Source of the DNA: Pontibacter korlensis
GTDB lineage: Bacteria > Bacteroidota > Bacteroidia > Cytophagales > Hymenobacteraceae
Assembly: GCF_000973725.1 (NCBI RefSeq)
Contig: NZ_CP009621.1
Location: 4,271,001-4,335,000 of the forward strand
Length of the DNA stretch: 64,000 nt
Direction: 5' to 3'
In this document: positions 36,171 to 44,864 of the stretch, piece after piece
How positions within the stretch are numbered: the stretch's first letter is position 1
Layout of the letters: each line of letters opens with the position of its first letter
Notes under the pieces: model-generated
The model's input: the letters and a program-made list of their open reading frames with translations, nothing else
Databases searched by the model: none
What the model was told of the DNA's origin: nothing
Made by a program: the position numbers and the translations under genes

Positions 36171-37232
36171 ATGGATCAAAGAATAAATGTAGGCTTGTTG
36201 GGATTCGGAATGGCCGGTAGAATCTTTCATGCGCCTTTTATCTCTATTGTACCTGGCTTCAACCTGAAAAAGATTAAAGCTAACCGTGCAGAAAGTATAG
36301 AGCTTGCCAACCAGAGATACCCGGAAGCTGAGGTAGTGCCACATGAGCAAGACATTTTCGGGGATGAAAGTATAGATTTCGTGGTGGTAGCCACAGCAAA
36401 TCCTACCCACTATAGCCTGGCCAAAGCCGCCCTGCAGGCAGGTAAACACGTGCTAGTAGACAAGCCCTTTACAATCAGCAGTGCCGAAGCCGAAGAATTG
36501 ATTGCCCTGGCAAAGGAAAATGATAAAGTATTGACTGTGTACCAGAACCGCCGCTGGGACAGTGACTTCAAAACTGTTCAGAAGCTCGTGCAGTCTCAAT
36601 TACTGGGTAACCTGGTAGAGTACGAGGCACATTTCGACAGATTTCGAAACGAGATAAAGCCAAACACCTGGAAAGAAGAGGACCTGCCTGGCTCAGGCTT
36701 ACTTTACGACCTGGGAGCGCACCTTATCGATCAGGCCTTATACTTGTTTGGCGAACCTAAGGAAGTTTATGCCGATGTACGCGTGCAGCGGTTAGGCTCG
36801 AAAATCCCGGATTACTTTGAGCTTGTATTGCAGTACGATGGGCTGAAAGCCATTCTGAAAGCAAGCATGCTGGTTCGGGAGCTAGGACCTCACTTCGTGC
36901 TGCATGGCACAGAGGGTTCTTTTGTGAAGTATGGCATGGATGTGCAGGAGGAGCAACTGAAGCTAGGCAATTTTCCGGCTAACACAGCAAACTGGGGCCT
37001 AGAGCCGGAAGAACGCTGGGGAACCCTGAACACTAGTATAAAAGGGCTAAACTTTAGAGGCAAGATAGAAAGTGAAGCAGGAGATTACCGCGGCCTGTAC
37101 CAAAACGTGTACAATGCCATAACTGGGCAGGAAGAGCTGGTGGTAAAACCGGAGCAGGCGCGTAACACTATCAGAATAATAGAGCTGGCGATGCTGAGTA
37201 GCCAGGAGAAGAGAAGCATTAAGTATAGCTAA
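36171..37232 (+). CDS. Gfo/Idh/MocA family oxidoreductase
   Basis: A 353-residue NAD(P)-dependent sugar-type dehydrogenase. The N-terminal Rossmann motif is VGLLGFGMAGRIFHAPFI, followed by VVVATANPTHYSLAKAALQAGKHVLVDKPF, in which VDKPF holds the catalytic-region Lys. The second domain has GSGLLYDLGAHLIDQALYLFG, where the His of GAHLIDQ is the usual catalytic residue. The layout resembles the YdgJ/YvaA (scyllo-inositol dehydrogenase-like) subgroup. The substrate is unknown. Confidence 0.92.
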   Translation: MDQRINVGLLGFGMAGRIFHAPFISIVPGFNLKKIKANRAESIELANQRYPEAEVVPHEQDIFGDESIDFVVVATANPTHYSLAKAALQAGKHVLVDKPFTISSAEAEELIALAKENDKVLTVYQNRRWDSDFKTVQKLVQSQLLGNLVEYEAHFDRFRNEIKPNTWKEEDLPGSGLLYDLGAHLIDQALYLFGEPKEVYADVRVQRLGSKIPDYFELVLQYDGLKAILKASMLVRELGPHFVLHGTEGSFVKYGMDVQEEQLKLGNFPANTANWGLEPEERWGTLNTSIKGLNFRGKIESEAGDYRGLYQNVYNAITGQEELVVKPEQARNTIRIIELAMLSSQEKRSIKYS

Positions 37233-37239
37233 AACATAA

Positions 37240-37303
37240 GCTATCTGTCATCCCAAGCAAAGTGTTAGCATTACGAACCATGAAGTTAGGGATGACAGAT
37301 AGC
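37240..37303. repeat. REP-like extragenic palindrome
   Basis: A perfect 15-bp inverted repeat, GCTATCTGTCATCCC (37240-37254) with GGGATGACAGATAGC (37289-37303), and a 34-nt loop. It lies between convergent genes 8 bp after a stop codon. GTCATCCC...GGGATGAC resembles dispersed palindromic units common in Bacteroidota genomes. It may also act as a terminator for both genes. Confidence 0.6.
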
Positions 37304-37325
37304 AGGTTTATTAGAATATGATTTC

Positions 37326-38252
37326 TTACTCTTGAAGCCCCAGTTGAAAAGCCTTCGGAGTAGTACCCACCTCCTTCTTAAAAGCCCTGATAAAGTAATT
37401 CAGGTTTTGAAATCCTGCCATATAACAAGCCTGAGTAACAGAATTTCCTGGGTTCTGAAGATAAGTTCTGGCTAAGCGAATGCGCTCTTTTAAGATATAA
37501 TCAGCGGGAGTGTAGCCGAATTCTTCCTTAAACTTCCGGAAGAAATTAGCACGGCTCATGCAGGCCTTCTCGCTTAGCTTGTCTACATCAATTTTTGAGG
37601 TGATATTCTCCTTGATGTACTGAATAATATACCCAAACCTGTTATGGCTGGCAAGCCGCTTATAGTTCTGCTCAAAAAAAGCACGAGCCTGCGTTTGCAT
37701 CAACCTCACTAACAGCTCCCGCAACGCCAGGTTAGCCAATATATCTTTCTCACGGCTGTGGTCATTCAAGCTAATCTTTATGAGGCGGTTAATGATGTCG
37801 GCCAGCTCCAGGTTGTTTGCCAGATGCAAATGTTCTGAGCTAATGCGCCATTCCTCCCCCTGCTCTGCCTTAGTGTGGCGCTCGTTCAGCAGCTGGATAG
37901 TAGACTGAATCTGTTCGGCAGAAATGGCAAGCGCCAAGCATTGTGTAGGTGTGTCTTTACCTGCCTCCGGAAAATCTATTTTCATCAGCTCACTTGGCGG
38001 TACAATAACCGACTCACCGGGCAGGTATTCGAATCCTGGTCTATCCGCTAGGTGCATCACCTTCTTTCCGCGCAACATACTGGTGAGCACCCAATCATCA
38101 AACTTTAGATTTACCTCCTTTGCCTGCTGGTGTGTCTCAAATACGTTCAACTCACAGGCATCCATGCTATAGACAGACCTGTTTTCTACCAAAGTGAACA
38201 AAGATTGCTCTTCGAGTATTGGTACTTGCTGCAGTTTATACTTTAGAGGCAT
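37326..38252 (-). CDS. AraC family transcriptional regulator
   Basis: A 308-residue activator. The N-terminal AraC_N-type ligand domain spans ~15-180 (GEDxVVxPPSE-like EYLPGESVIVPPSELMKIDFPEAG and DTPTQCLALAISAEQI). The C-terminal double HTH spans ~210-305 (MSRANFFRKFKEEFGYTPADYI and GFQNLNYFIRAFKKEVGTTPKAF). It is divergent from the aldehyde dehydrogenase gene across 136 bp and probably activates it. This arrangement (AraC_N regulator plus aldehyde dehydrogenase plus DUF779) is a known gene neighbourhood. Confidence 0.93.
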   Translation of the reverse strand: MPLKYKLQQVPILEEQSLFTLVENRSVYSMDACELNVFETHQQAKEVNLKFDDWVLTSMLRGKKVMHLADRPGFEYLPGESVIVPPSELMKIDFPEAGKDTPTQCLALAISAEQIQSTIQLLNERHTKAEQGEEWRISSEHLHLANNLELADIINRLIKISLNDHSREKDILANLALRELLVRLMQTQARAFFEQNYKRLASHNRFGYIIQYIKENITSKIDVDKLSEKACMSRANFFRKFKEEFGYTPADYILKERIRLARTYLQNPGNSVTQACYMAGFQNLNYFIRAFKKEVGTTPKAFQLGLQE

Positions 38253-38388
38253 GTCTAAATCTAAGAAATTTCTCTTTCTATATCAATTTGATACGATAAG
38301 CATAAATAAATAGACGATAAGTTGAGAATGAAATTGAGTGATTACTGACCTTTAAGCATCATTCTTTTAAACCCAAAAAATAAAACCT

Positions 38389-39921
38389 ATGGACACAGTA
38401 GCAATGCCTCAGAAAAAATCCGCTATTCTGGAGCGGCCTCAGTTTAAAGAGAAGTACGATCACTTTATCGGTGGCAAGTGGGTAGCCCCGGCCAGTGGCG
38501 AGTATTTTGACAACATCTCTCCTATCGACGGCAAACCTTTCACCAAAGCTGCCCGTGGAAACAAAGAGGATATAGATAAAGCACTGGATGCCGCTCACCA
38601 AGCGTTTAAGTCCTGGTCTAAAACCTCTGCCGCCGCACGCAGCAAAGTTCTCTTGGATATCGCCAACGTGATAGAGCAGAATGCTGAAATGCTAGCTCGA
38701 GCCGAGACCGTTGACAATGGCAAGGCTATCCGTGAGACACGCGCTGCTGACATTCCGCTCTGTATCGACCACTTCCGCTACTTTGCTGGCGTTATCCGGG
38801 CAGACGAAAGCACTATGTCGGAGCATGACGAGTTTACGGTAAGCATAAACCTGCAGGAGCCCATTGGTGTGGTAGGCCAGATCATCCCTTGGAACTTCCC
38901 GCTACTGATGGCAACCTGGAAAATGGCCCCTGCCCTGGCAGCCGGTTGCTGTGTGGTAATGAAGCCTGCTGAGCAAACGCCTACAAGCATTATGCTGCTC
39001 ATGGAGCTGATACAGGACATTGTGCCTGCAGGGGTGTTGAACGTGGTGACTGGTTTCGGCCCTGAAGCTGGTAAGCCACTTGCCTCCTCTCCTCGCGTGG
39101 CCAAAGTTGCCTTTACCGGCGAAACCACTACAGGCCGCCTGATCATGCAGTACGCATCAGAAAACCTCGTGCCGGTAACGATGGAACTGGGTGGTAAATC
39201 TCCGAACATCTTTATGCCAAGTATTGCCGATGCCGATGATGAGTTCTTCGATAAGTGCGTAGAAGGTGCCGTGATGTTTGCCCTGAACCAGGGCGAGGTT
39301 TGCACTTGTCCATCACGCATATTGGTGCACGAGAGCGTGTATGACCGCTTTATGGAACGCGTAGTGGAACGCACAAATGCTATCAAATTAGGACACCCGC
39401 TGGCAGAAGACACCATGATGGGCGCACAAGCATCTAACGACCAATTCGAGAAGATTCTCTCTTACATGGATATTGGCAAACAAGAAGGTGCCGAAGTGCT
39501 TTGCGGAGGTGGTGCAGCTGGCTTAAACAGTGGCCTTGAGAACGGCTATTATATTCAGCCAACTATCTTTAAGGGCAACAACAAGATGCGTGTATTCCAG
39601 GAGGAGATTTTTGGTCCGGTAACTTCTGTAACGACTTTTAAAACAGCTGAAGAAGCTATTGAGTTGGCTAATGATACACTTTATGGTCTTGGTGCCGGTC
39701 TCTGGACCCGCGATGCGCACGAGATGTACCAGATGCCACGTGCCATACAGGCTGGTCGTGTGTGGGTAAACTGCTACCATGCATATCCGGCGCACGCTCC
39801 GTTTGGCGGCTACAAAAAGTCTGGTTTTGGTCGTGAAACGCATAAAATGATGCTCAACCACTACCGCCAAACCAAAAACATGCTTATTTCTTATGATAAG
39901 AAAAAGCTTGGCTTCTTCTAA
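38389..39921 (+). CDS. NAD-dependent aldehyde dehydrogenase (ExaC/AldB-like)
   Basis: A 510-residue enzyme oxidising aldehydes, by family and context probably acetaldehyde, to acids. Catalytic residues: Glu266 in [11 protein letters not shown] and Cys305 in [11 protein letters not shown]; the Asn of the oxyanion hole lies in PWNFPLLM. The cofactor motif is [11 protein letters not shown]. The CTC motif after GEV is characteristic of the ExaC/AldB/AcoD group. The DUF779 gene lies 67 bp downstream behind a terminator, and the AraC gene is divergent upstream. Confidence 0.95.
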   Translation: MDTVAMPQKKSAILERPQFKEKYDHFIGGKWVAPASGEYFDNISPIDGKPFTKAARGNKEDIDKALDAAHQAFKSWSKTSAAARSKVLLDIANVIEQNAEMLARAETVDNGKAIRETRAADIPLCIDHFRYFAGVIRADESTMSEHDEFTVSINLQEPIGVVGQIIPWNFPLLMATWKMAPALAAGCCVVMKPAEQTPTSIMLLMELIQDIVPAGVLNVVTGFGPEAGKPLASSPRVAKVAFTGETTTGRLIMQYASENLVPVTMELGGKSPNIFMPSIADADDEFFDKCVEGAVMFALNQGEVCTCPSRILVHESVYDRFMERVVERTNAIKLGHPLAEDTMMGAQASNDQFEKILSYMDIGKQEGAEVLCGGGAAGLNSGLENGYYIQPTIFKGNNKMRVFQEEIFGPVTSVTTFKTAEEAIELANDTLYGLGAGLWTRDAHEMYQMPRAIQAGRVWVNCYHAYPAHAPFGGYKKSGFGRETHKMMLNHYRQTKNMLISYDKKKLGFF

Positions 39922-39941
39922 TTGAAATACAAAAACAGGAT

Positions 39942-39975
39942 AGCCCTGCCGGACAAGTAGCCGGCGGGGCTTTTC
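39942..39975 (+). terminator. Terminator between aldehyde dehydrogenase and DUF779 genes
   Basis: An 11-bp stem with one G-T pair, AGCCCTGCCGG (39942-39952) with CCGGCGGGGCT (39961-39971), then TTTTCTTT. It ends 14 bp before the DUF779 ATG, so readthrough may set the expression ratio. Confidence 0.8.
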
Positions 39976-39988
39976 TTTAAAATATAGT

Positions 39989-40354
39989 ATGGAAAAGGTA
40001 GAGCGTGTAAAAGTAACGGAGGCAGCCAAGGAGATAATTGACAAGCTTCGGGCACAGCACGGCCCACTGATGTTTCACCAGAGCGGCGGCTGTTGTGACG
40101 GTTCTCAACCCATGTGTTTTGAGGACGGTGAGTTCAGAGTTGGCGACAGCGATGTATTATTGGGCGAAGTGCACGGCTGCAAATTCTACATTGCAAAAGA
40201 CCAGTATGCGTATTGGAAGCACACCCAACTTACACTTGATGTTACACCTGGTCGAGGCTCAAGCTTCTCGCTGGAGATTCCGCTGGGCCTACGCTTCCAC
40301 ATCCGGTCCAGGATCTTTACAGAACAGGAAATGGAGCAACTGGCGCAAGTATAA
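39989..40354 (+). CDS. DUF779 protein, aldehyde dehydrogenase partner
   Basis: A 121-residue cytoplasmic protein with the DUF779 signature LMFHQSGGCCDGSQPMCF (residues ~29-46) and a later YIAKDQYAYWKHTQLTLDVTPGRG. Clustered Cys/His residues (GGCCDG, PMCF, HGCKF) could bind metal; this is inference. DUF779 genes are repeatedly found next to acetaldehyde dehydrogenases, as here, but their biochemical role is not established. Confidence 0.88.
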   Translation: MEKVERVKVTEAAKEIIDKLRAQHGPLMFHQSGGCCDGSQPMCFEDGEFRVGDSDVLLGEVHGCKFYIAKDQYAYWKHTQLTLDVTPGRGSSFSLEIPLGLRFHIRSRIFTEQEMEQLAQV

Positions 40355-40379
40355 AAGAGAGAATAAGTTACTAAGCAAG

Positions 40380-40416
40380 AAGGCCTGTACTACAAATGGT
40401 AGCACAGGCCTTTTTC
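40380..40416 (+). terminator. Terminator between DUF779 and the holin-like gene
   Basis: AAGGCCTGT (40380-40388) with ACAGGCCTT (40404-40412), an inner CTAC/GTAG pair, and TTTTT following on +. Confidence 0.85.
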
Positions 40417-40431
40417 TATTTTACAAACTAA

Positions 40432-40836
40432 TTAAGCAGCCGCTACATACTCAATTTTTGTCTGAGTATCTTGCTGTAGCATAGAATACGCTTCATGGTC
40501 TCCGCGTGCCCAGCCCACTAGTGCAAGGGCAACGGCTGTTGCAACGGCAATAATAAGTGCGGGCAAGAAGCCGTCTACCTTGAAATTACCAACCAGCCAG
40601 TCTACCAGCTTGATCATAATGGCTGTTACAATCAAGCTTACTATTGATTCGAGCAGGAAGAATGAAGCTAGGTTCAGAATACCTCCCAATAGCCAGCCAA
40701 TGGTGGCATTAAAGATACCTATCAAAAATGCAACCCAAAGCGCAGTCCAGAAGCTCTTGACGTGTACGCTTGGCATAATATAGGCCAGCAATAGAATTAC
40801 ACCGGCACTAACAAGTAAGTCGATAATGAAATCCAT
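40432..40836 (-). CDS. Phage holin family-IV-like membrane protein (YvlD type)
   Basis: A 134-residue protein with four hydrophobic helices, starting with the family-typical FIIDLLVSAGVILLLAYIMPSVHVKSFWTALWVAFLIG. The motif P-x-(V/I)-x-V-x-x-F-W-x-A near the end of TM1 marks the YvlD/holin-4 superfamily, which in most chromosomes is unrelated to phage and of unknown function. The name does not imply a prophage, and no phage genes surround it. Confidence 0.8.
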   Translation of the reverse strand: MDFIIDLLVSAGVILLLAYIMPSVHVKSFWTALWVAFLIGIFNATIGWLLGGILNLASFFLLESIVSLIVTAIMIKLVDWLVGNFKVDGFLPALIIAVATAVALALVGWARGDHEAYSMLQQDTQTKIEYVAAA

Positions 40837-40909
40837 AGTTTTATTTTTTGATCAAAAATGCTTTGAGCCTTCTACGAGCGTATAACGATAAATGATAAAT
40901 AAGGAACTG

Positions 40910-41584
40910 TTACCTTACATATTCAGGCTTTAGCTTATCCCGGTAGCTGTCTTCAAATTTCCTAACCTTAGGCCTGGCTACCGAAACCACATAAGGGTCG
41001 TCCGGATTGTTTTTGTAATAGTCCTGGTGATAACCTTCGGCTGGCCAGAACCTCTTGAACGGCTGCACATATGTTACAATAGCATTCTTGTAGGTACCAG
41101 CATCCTCCAACTGTTTTATGTACTGCTCTGTCAGCTGTTTCTCATGGGGAGTTCTGTAAAAAACAATGGAGCGGTACTGCTTACCGTAATCCGGGCCCTG
41201 CCGGTTAAGTGTTGTAGGGTCGTGAGTAGCAAAAAACACCTCCAACAATTCCTGATAAGAGATTTGTGTAGAGTCGTAGTATACTTGCACTGCCTCTGCG
41301 TGCTCCGATTTTCCATTGCTCACTTCCTGGTAAGAAGGATTCCCTTTTTTCCCACCGGAGTAGCCGGAAATAACCGTCTCCACTCCCTTCAGACGTTCAA
41401 AATAGGCTTCTGTGCACCAGAAACAGCCACCTGCAAAAGTTGCCTTTGCTAACACAGTCGTGTCACTGTCTATTGCTTGTCCCTCACTTCCTGATTGCTG
41501 ATACCGATCTGTATTGGAGAACTCAGAACAAGAGGTAAAACAATAAATCAAAGATGTGAAGAGTAATAGGGTTCGGGTAATCAT
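40910..41584 (-). CDS. msrA: Peptide-methionine (S)-S-oxide reductase, lipoprotein form
   Basis: It repairs oxidised methionine in proteins (S epimer). The ATG at 41584 gives MITRTLLLFTSLIYCFTSCSEF, a lipoprotein signal with a lipobox Cys at residue ~19, so the enzyme is predicted to be anchored facing the periplasm; the open frame continues 18 codons upstream without a signal-like start. The catalytic motif is AGGCFWCTEAYFERLKGV, followed by VISGYSGG and the conserved FFATHDPTTLNRQGPDYG and YYKNNP regions. It is divergent from the pabC-like gene. Confidence 0.93.
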   Translation of the reverse strand: MITRTLLLFTSLIYCFTSCSEFSNTDRYQQSGSEGQAIDSDTTVLAKATFAGGCFWCTEAYFERLKGVETVISGYSGGKKGNPSYQEVSNGKSEHAEAVQVYYDSTQISYQELLEVFFATHDPTTLNRQGPDYGKQYRSIVFYRTPHEKQLTEQYIKQLEDAGTYKNAIVTYVQPFKRFWPAEGYHQDYYKNNPDDPYVVSVARPKVRKFEDSYRDKLKPEYVR

Positions 41585-41699
41585 AAGCAGCGTGTTGTTC
41601 TTATTAGTACGTGAAGCATTAAGGTCTGTTTTTTTCATAATTTGGTGCAGAATCAGAACAGATAGTATATTTTTATACTTTAACTACAAGCTTAGCCCT

Positions 41700-42515
41700 T
41701 TGTCTATACTTTACAACAACCAGCTTTTAGAGGAAGAGGAGTTCAGACTGTCCTTACTGGACAGGGCATTTCAGTACAATGACGGTTTTTTCGAGACTGC
41801 CATAATAGCTGATGGCAGCATCCGCTTCTGGAACAGCCATAAACAGCGTATGCAGGAGGCTGCCACTGCACTCCAGCTAAACCTTCCCGCACGTTTGCTC
41901 AGCAGGGAGTTTGAGGAAACGCTACTGAAACTAGCAGAAGCAGGGAAAGCACTTTCCTGTGGTCGGCTAAAACTGAAGGTATGGCGCGCTGGAGAAGGCC
42001 TGTATACACCTCAGACAAATGATTTAAACTGGTTAGCTACTGTAGCTCCTGCTACACCTGCAGGCCAGAACCCGATTCATGTAGGCATCTGCCAGAAAGT
42101 TACAACTGCATATACGCCTCTCTCTCATTTCAAAGGACCCAACGCCCCTCTTTATGTTCTGGCTGGTCTCGAAAAACAGGCTCAGCAGCAGGACGATATG
42201 CTCCTGCTAAACCAGCAAGGCAAAGTTGCTGAACTAATATCCTCTAACCTGTTCTGGTTGAAGGGTGATATATTGTATACACCTTCCCTAGAGGCTGGCT
42301 GCGTTAATGGTATTCTGCGCCGCAACATTTTACAGTGGTGCCTTGATAAATTGGAAGTACAGGAAGTTCTTCAGGAATCAGAGGTGCTGAGAAGTGCCGA
42401 TGCTGTTTTTGCAGCCAACATTACAGGCATACGAAGTATAGCAAGTATAGACCAACAGTACCTTAACCAGCAAGAAGTCTTGATTGAAAAGCTGCGCCAG
42501 GAATTAAAATTATAG
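41700..42515 (+). CDS. PLP-dependent class IV aminotransferase (PabC-like)
   Basis: A branched-chain aminotransferase-fold enzyme, probably aminodeoxychorismate lyase of folate synthesis. The open frame extends upstream to 41556 into msrA, but homology-like sequence begins at SILYNNQLLEEEEFRLSLLDRAFQYNDGFFET, so a TTG at 41700 is taken as start (~271 residues). LDRAFQYNDGFFET is the class IV motif. The internal Lys in HFKGPNAPLYVLAGLEKQ fits the PLP-Lys region, and VAELISSNLFW and SADAVFAANITGIRSI are typical C-terminal elements. The assignment to PabC rather than IlvE or D-amino-acid aminotransferase is tentative. Confidence 0.75.
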   Translation: MSILYNNQLLEEEEFRLSLLDRAFQYNDGFFETAIIADGSIRFWNSHKQRMQEAATALQLNLPARLLSREFEETLLKLAEAGKALSCGRLKLKVWRAGEGLYTPQTNDLNWLATVAPATPAGQNPIHVGICQKVTTAYTPLSHFKGPNAPLYVLAGLEKQAQQQDDMLLLNQQGKVAELISSNLFWLKGDILYTPSLEAGCVNGILRRNILQWCLDKLEVQEVLQESEVLRSADAVFAANITGIRSIASIDQQYLNQQEVLIEKLRQELKL

Positions 42516-43034
42516 CTACTGCTTAAACTCAACGAACTCCAATAGCTCCCACGGCCCACCTTTATACGCCCATAGCTGTAGCCCAACGCCTGAAGCGTTG
42601 AATGGCACAAAAGCAGCCGAAAGTGCCTTATGTAGCTCCTTTGCCAGGTCAGGCGGCACTTTGTTCTGAACTGTTATATGTGGCCAGAGCTTTTGTTTAT
42701 CCTGGGGTATAAGCCAGTCTTGCCAGGTATGCTGTAAGTGCCTGTGTAGCTGCAGTAGCTTTTCACTATGTAACTTGTAGGCTACCCCCCTGCCTATCAT
42801 CTTAACTTCGCTGACTTCCAGAAGCATTGTTTCTTGCTGCTGGCTTTGTAAGCTTATTTCTTCATGAATCTGCTCAAAATGCTGTGGAGGAAGGTGGTGA
42901 AACAAAGTAAGATGTGCCTGCAGGTAATTGCGCTCCTTTGGAAAGTATAAACTCCGTTGCTCATCAAAAAAACGAGCACTTTCCTCATCCAGCTTCAAAG
43001 TAAGTATAATGGGATCTTCCATAGTTTCAGACAA
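42516..43034 (-). CDS. 2'-5' RNA ligase family protein
   Basis: A 172-residue protein with the two HxT/S motifs of the 2H phosphoesterase fold: HLTLFHHLP (residues ~41-49) and WPHITVQNK (~118-126). Members act on 2'-5' RNA links or cyclic phosphodiesters; the true substrate is unknown. The stop codon abuts that of the convergent pabC-like gene with no gap (42515/42516). Confidence 0.85.
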   Translation of the reverse strand: MSETMEDPIILTLKLDEESARFFDEQRSLYFPKERNYLQAHLTLFHHLPPQHFEQIHEEISLQSQQQETMLLEVSEVKMIGRGVAYKLHSEKLLQLHRHLQHTWQDWLIPQDKQKLWPHITVQNKVPPDLAKELHKALSAAFVPFNASGVGLQLWAYKGGPWELLEFVEFKQ

Positions 43035-43230
43035 GCTTTCTTCAATTACCTGCCAGTTTAGTAGTCATTACTGACAAACGTCTTTTTAATAGTCCGAGGT
43101 ACACACAAGCACCTATACGAGTAACAGGAATTATATTTACTCCTTCATAACCATTTTCAAGAGCCCTCTTGCAACTACACGTACAACATAAGAATGCATG
43201 CACCATTTTAAACTTTCGCCACAGATAACG

Positions 43231-43248
43231 TATATTTGTAGCTACAAA
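43231..43248 (+). promoter_or_regulatory. -7 element overlapping a 14-bp palindromic operator
   Basis: TATATTTG (43231-43238) matches TAnnTTTG. The perfect palindrome TTTGTAGCTACAAA (43235-43248) overlaps its end, 20 bp before the SDR start codon. The geometry fits repression by a dimeric regulator (MarR/TetR type). The -33 region has only TTTTA at 43206-43210. Confidence 0.55.
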
Positions 43249-43267
43249 CAATAAACGAAGTTTTGCA

Positions 43268-43984
43268 ATGGAATCAATAAAAGGAAAGAACGCTTTAGTT
43301 ACTGGCGCTGGAAAAGGCATCGGCCGCGCTATTGCCATAGCCTTGGCAGAAGAAGGTGTTAACGTGGCACTTTTGGCCCGCACAACAAGCCAACTAGAAG
43401 AGGTAGCCGAAGAGGTAAAAGCAAAAGGTGTAATAGCAGCCGTTGTTACTGCTGACGTTACCGATATAGAGGCAGTAAATACAGCAGTTGCTCAGGCCCG
43501 CGAGCAACTTGGCAGCATCGATATCCTGATCAACAACGCAGGTGTGGGTGCCTTTGGTAAGTTCCTGGAACTTGAGCCAGCGAAGTGGGAAAGCATTATC
43601 AAAATTAACCTGCTCGGCCCATACTATGTAACTCGTGCGGTTCTGCCAGGGATGATTGAGCGCCAGACAGGTGATATCATTAACGTTTCTTCTACAGCCG
43701 GACAGAAAGGTGCACCTGTTACCAGTGCCTACAGTGCTTCTAAATTTGGCTTGATCGGTATGTCAGAGTCGCTGATGCAGGAGGTGCGTAAGCACAATAT
43801 CCGTGTGAGCACGCTTACACCAAGCACAGTAGCCACAGACATGGCCATCGACCTGAACCTAACAGACGGTAACCCAGAGCGTGTGATGCAGCCGGAGGAC
43901 TTTGCCGAACTGATCATTGCTAACCTGAAACTTAACCGCCGCGTGTTTGTGAAGGAAGCAGGAATCTGGTCAACTAATCCGTAA
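43268..43984 (+). CDS. SDR oxidoreductase, 3-ketoacyl-ACP reductase-like
   Basis: A 238-residue classical SDR. It has the cofactor motif [26 protein letters not shown] after beta-2, NNAGVGAFG, the catalytic Ser in [11 protein letters not shown], and the YSASKFG active-site Tyr/Lys. The length fits FabG-like proteins. The actual substrate is unknown, and as a lone gene under its own operator it is unlikely to be the housekeeping FabG. It is followed by a terminator. Confidence 0.88.
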   Translation: MESIKGKNALVTGAGKGIGRAIAIALAEEGVNVALLARTTSQLEEVAEEVKAKGVIAAVVTADVTDIEAVNTAVAQAREQLGSIDILINNAGVGAFGKFLELEPAKWESIIKINLLGPYYVTRAVLPGMIERQTGDIINVSSTAGQKGAPVTSAYSASKFGLIGMSESLMQEVRKHNIRVSTLTPSTVATDMAIDLNLTDGNPERVMQPEDFAELIIANLKLNRRVFVKEAGIWSTNP

Positions 43985-44007
43985 TCACCTCAACCATATC
44001 AACAAAG

Positions 44008-44035
44008 AAGCACAGGCCTTAACCTGTGCTTTTTT
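44008..44035 (+). terminator. Terminator between SDR and MBL-fold genes
   Basis: A perfect 9-bp stem, AAGCACAGG (44008-44016) with CCTGTGCTT (44023-44031), a 6-nt loop and a seven-T run. Confidence 0.85.
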
Positions 44036-44056
44036 GTTGATGCTATTCTTATACTT

Positions 44057-44821
44057 TTACTGATTCGGGTACCACTCTTTCAGGCGAACATCGATCTGTT
44101 TATTTTTTGCATTCACCTGTTGCTGAAACGAATCCACATCACTTAGTCCATCCTGTCCTCTGTAGTGGTATGGGTAAACAATTTTCGGCTTGAACTCCAG
44201 TACAGCATCTGCAGCCTGGTCCACATCCATGGTATAGGGCAGGTTCATGCTTACAAAGGCCACATCAATATTCTTCAGATTTCGCATTTCAGGTATACCC
44301 TCTGTATCGCCTGAAATGTACACACGCTTCCCTCCCATCTCTAAAAGATAACCGTTACCACGGCCTTTGGTATGCATGGCATCAGCGCTCTGTGGTAAGT
44401 TATACATGGGTATAGCTGATATACTGATACCTTGCTGTGTGCTTTTCTCACCGTTTTTCAAAATAACTAACTGCTGCTTGTACTGCTGCGGCAGCTTATC
44501 AGCAACAGCCTGTGGCACCACCATTTTTACACCTTTTATCTCTAACTCTCCCAATGTAGAGAGGTCCAGGTGGTCTGGGTGAATATCGGTAATCAGGATC
44601 AGGTCTGGTTTAGCAAGTCCCTGATACCCATCCACCCCATTATAAGGATCCACGTAAATGCTTTTGCCATTGTAGTTCAATACCAGCGACCCATGCGTGA
44701 TAGGCTGGATTACCAATGGGCCATTTTTCGTCTGAACAGTGTCAGGTGTGGCTGTAGGCTGTGCCTGTACCTGCATAAACGCCAGGCTAAAGGCCAGAGC
44801 AAGCATAGATTTAATTTTCAT
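44057..44821 (-). CDS. Exported MBL-fold metallo-hydrolase (UlaG/YtkL-like)
   Basis: A 254-residue protein with signal peptide (residues 1-20, ending QVQA-Q). The metallo-beta-lactamase fold shows ITDIHPDHLDL (the HxxxDH-type metal motif, here with His-Pro-Asp-His), ISGDTEGIPEM (Asp ligand) and YPYHYRGQDG (last His). The first part, THGSLVLNYNGKSIYVDPYNG, is typical of the UlaG/YtkL (UPF0173-like) subgroup. The substrate is unknown; location is probably periplasmic. Confidence 0.88.
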   Translation of the reverse strand: MKIKSMLALAFSLAFMQVQAQPTATPDTVQTKNGPLVIQPITHGSLVLNYNGKSIYVDPYNGVDGYQGLAKPDLILITDIHPDHLDLSTLGELEIKGVKMVVPQAVADKLPQQYKQQLVILKNGEKSTQQGISISAIPMYNLPQSADAMHTKGRGNGYLLEMGGKRVYISGDTEGIPEMRNLKNIDVAFVSMNLPYTMDVDQAADAVLEFKPKIVYPYHYRGQDGLSDVDSFQQQVNAKNKQIDVRLKEWYPNQ

Positions 44822-44864
44822 AGTTTTAGTTTTTAGCTATAGAACATACGTACGGAGAACATGT

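Noticed and set aside
38778..39416. 212-codon minus-strand open frame inside the aldehyde dehydrogenase gene
   Set aside because: Antisense shadow of a highly conserved gene; no start context, domain or signal.
40432..40836. Holin-family gene as a sign of a prophage
   Set aside because: No lysis, capsid, integrase or attachment-site genes surround it. The YvlD-type family is common in ordinary chromosomes.
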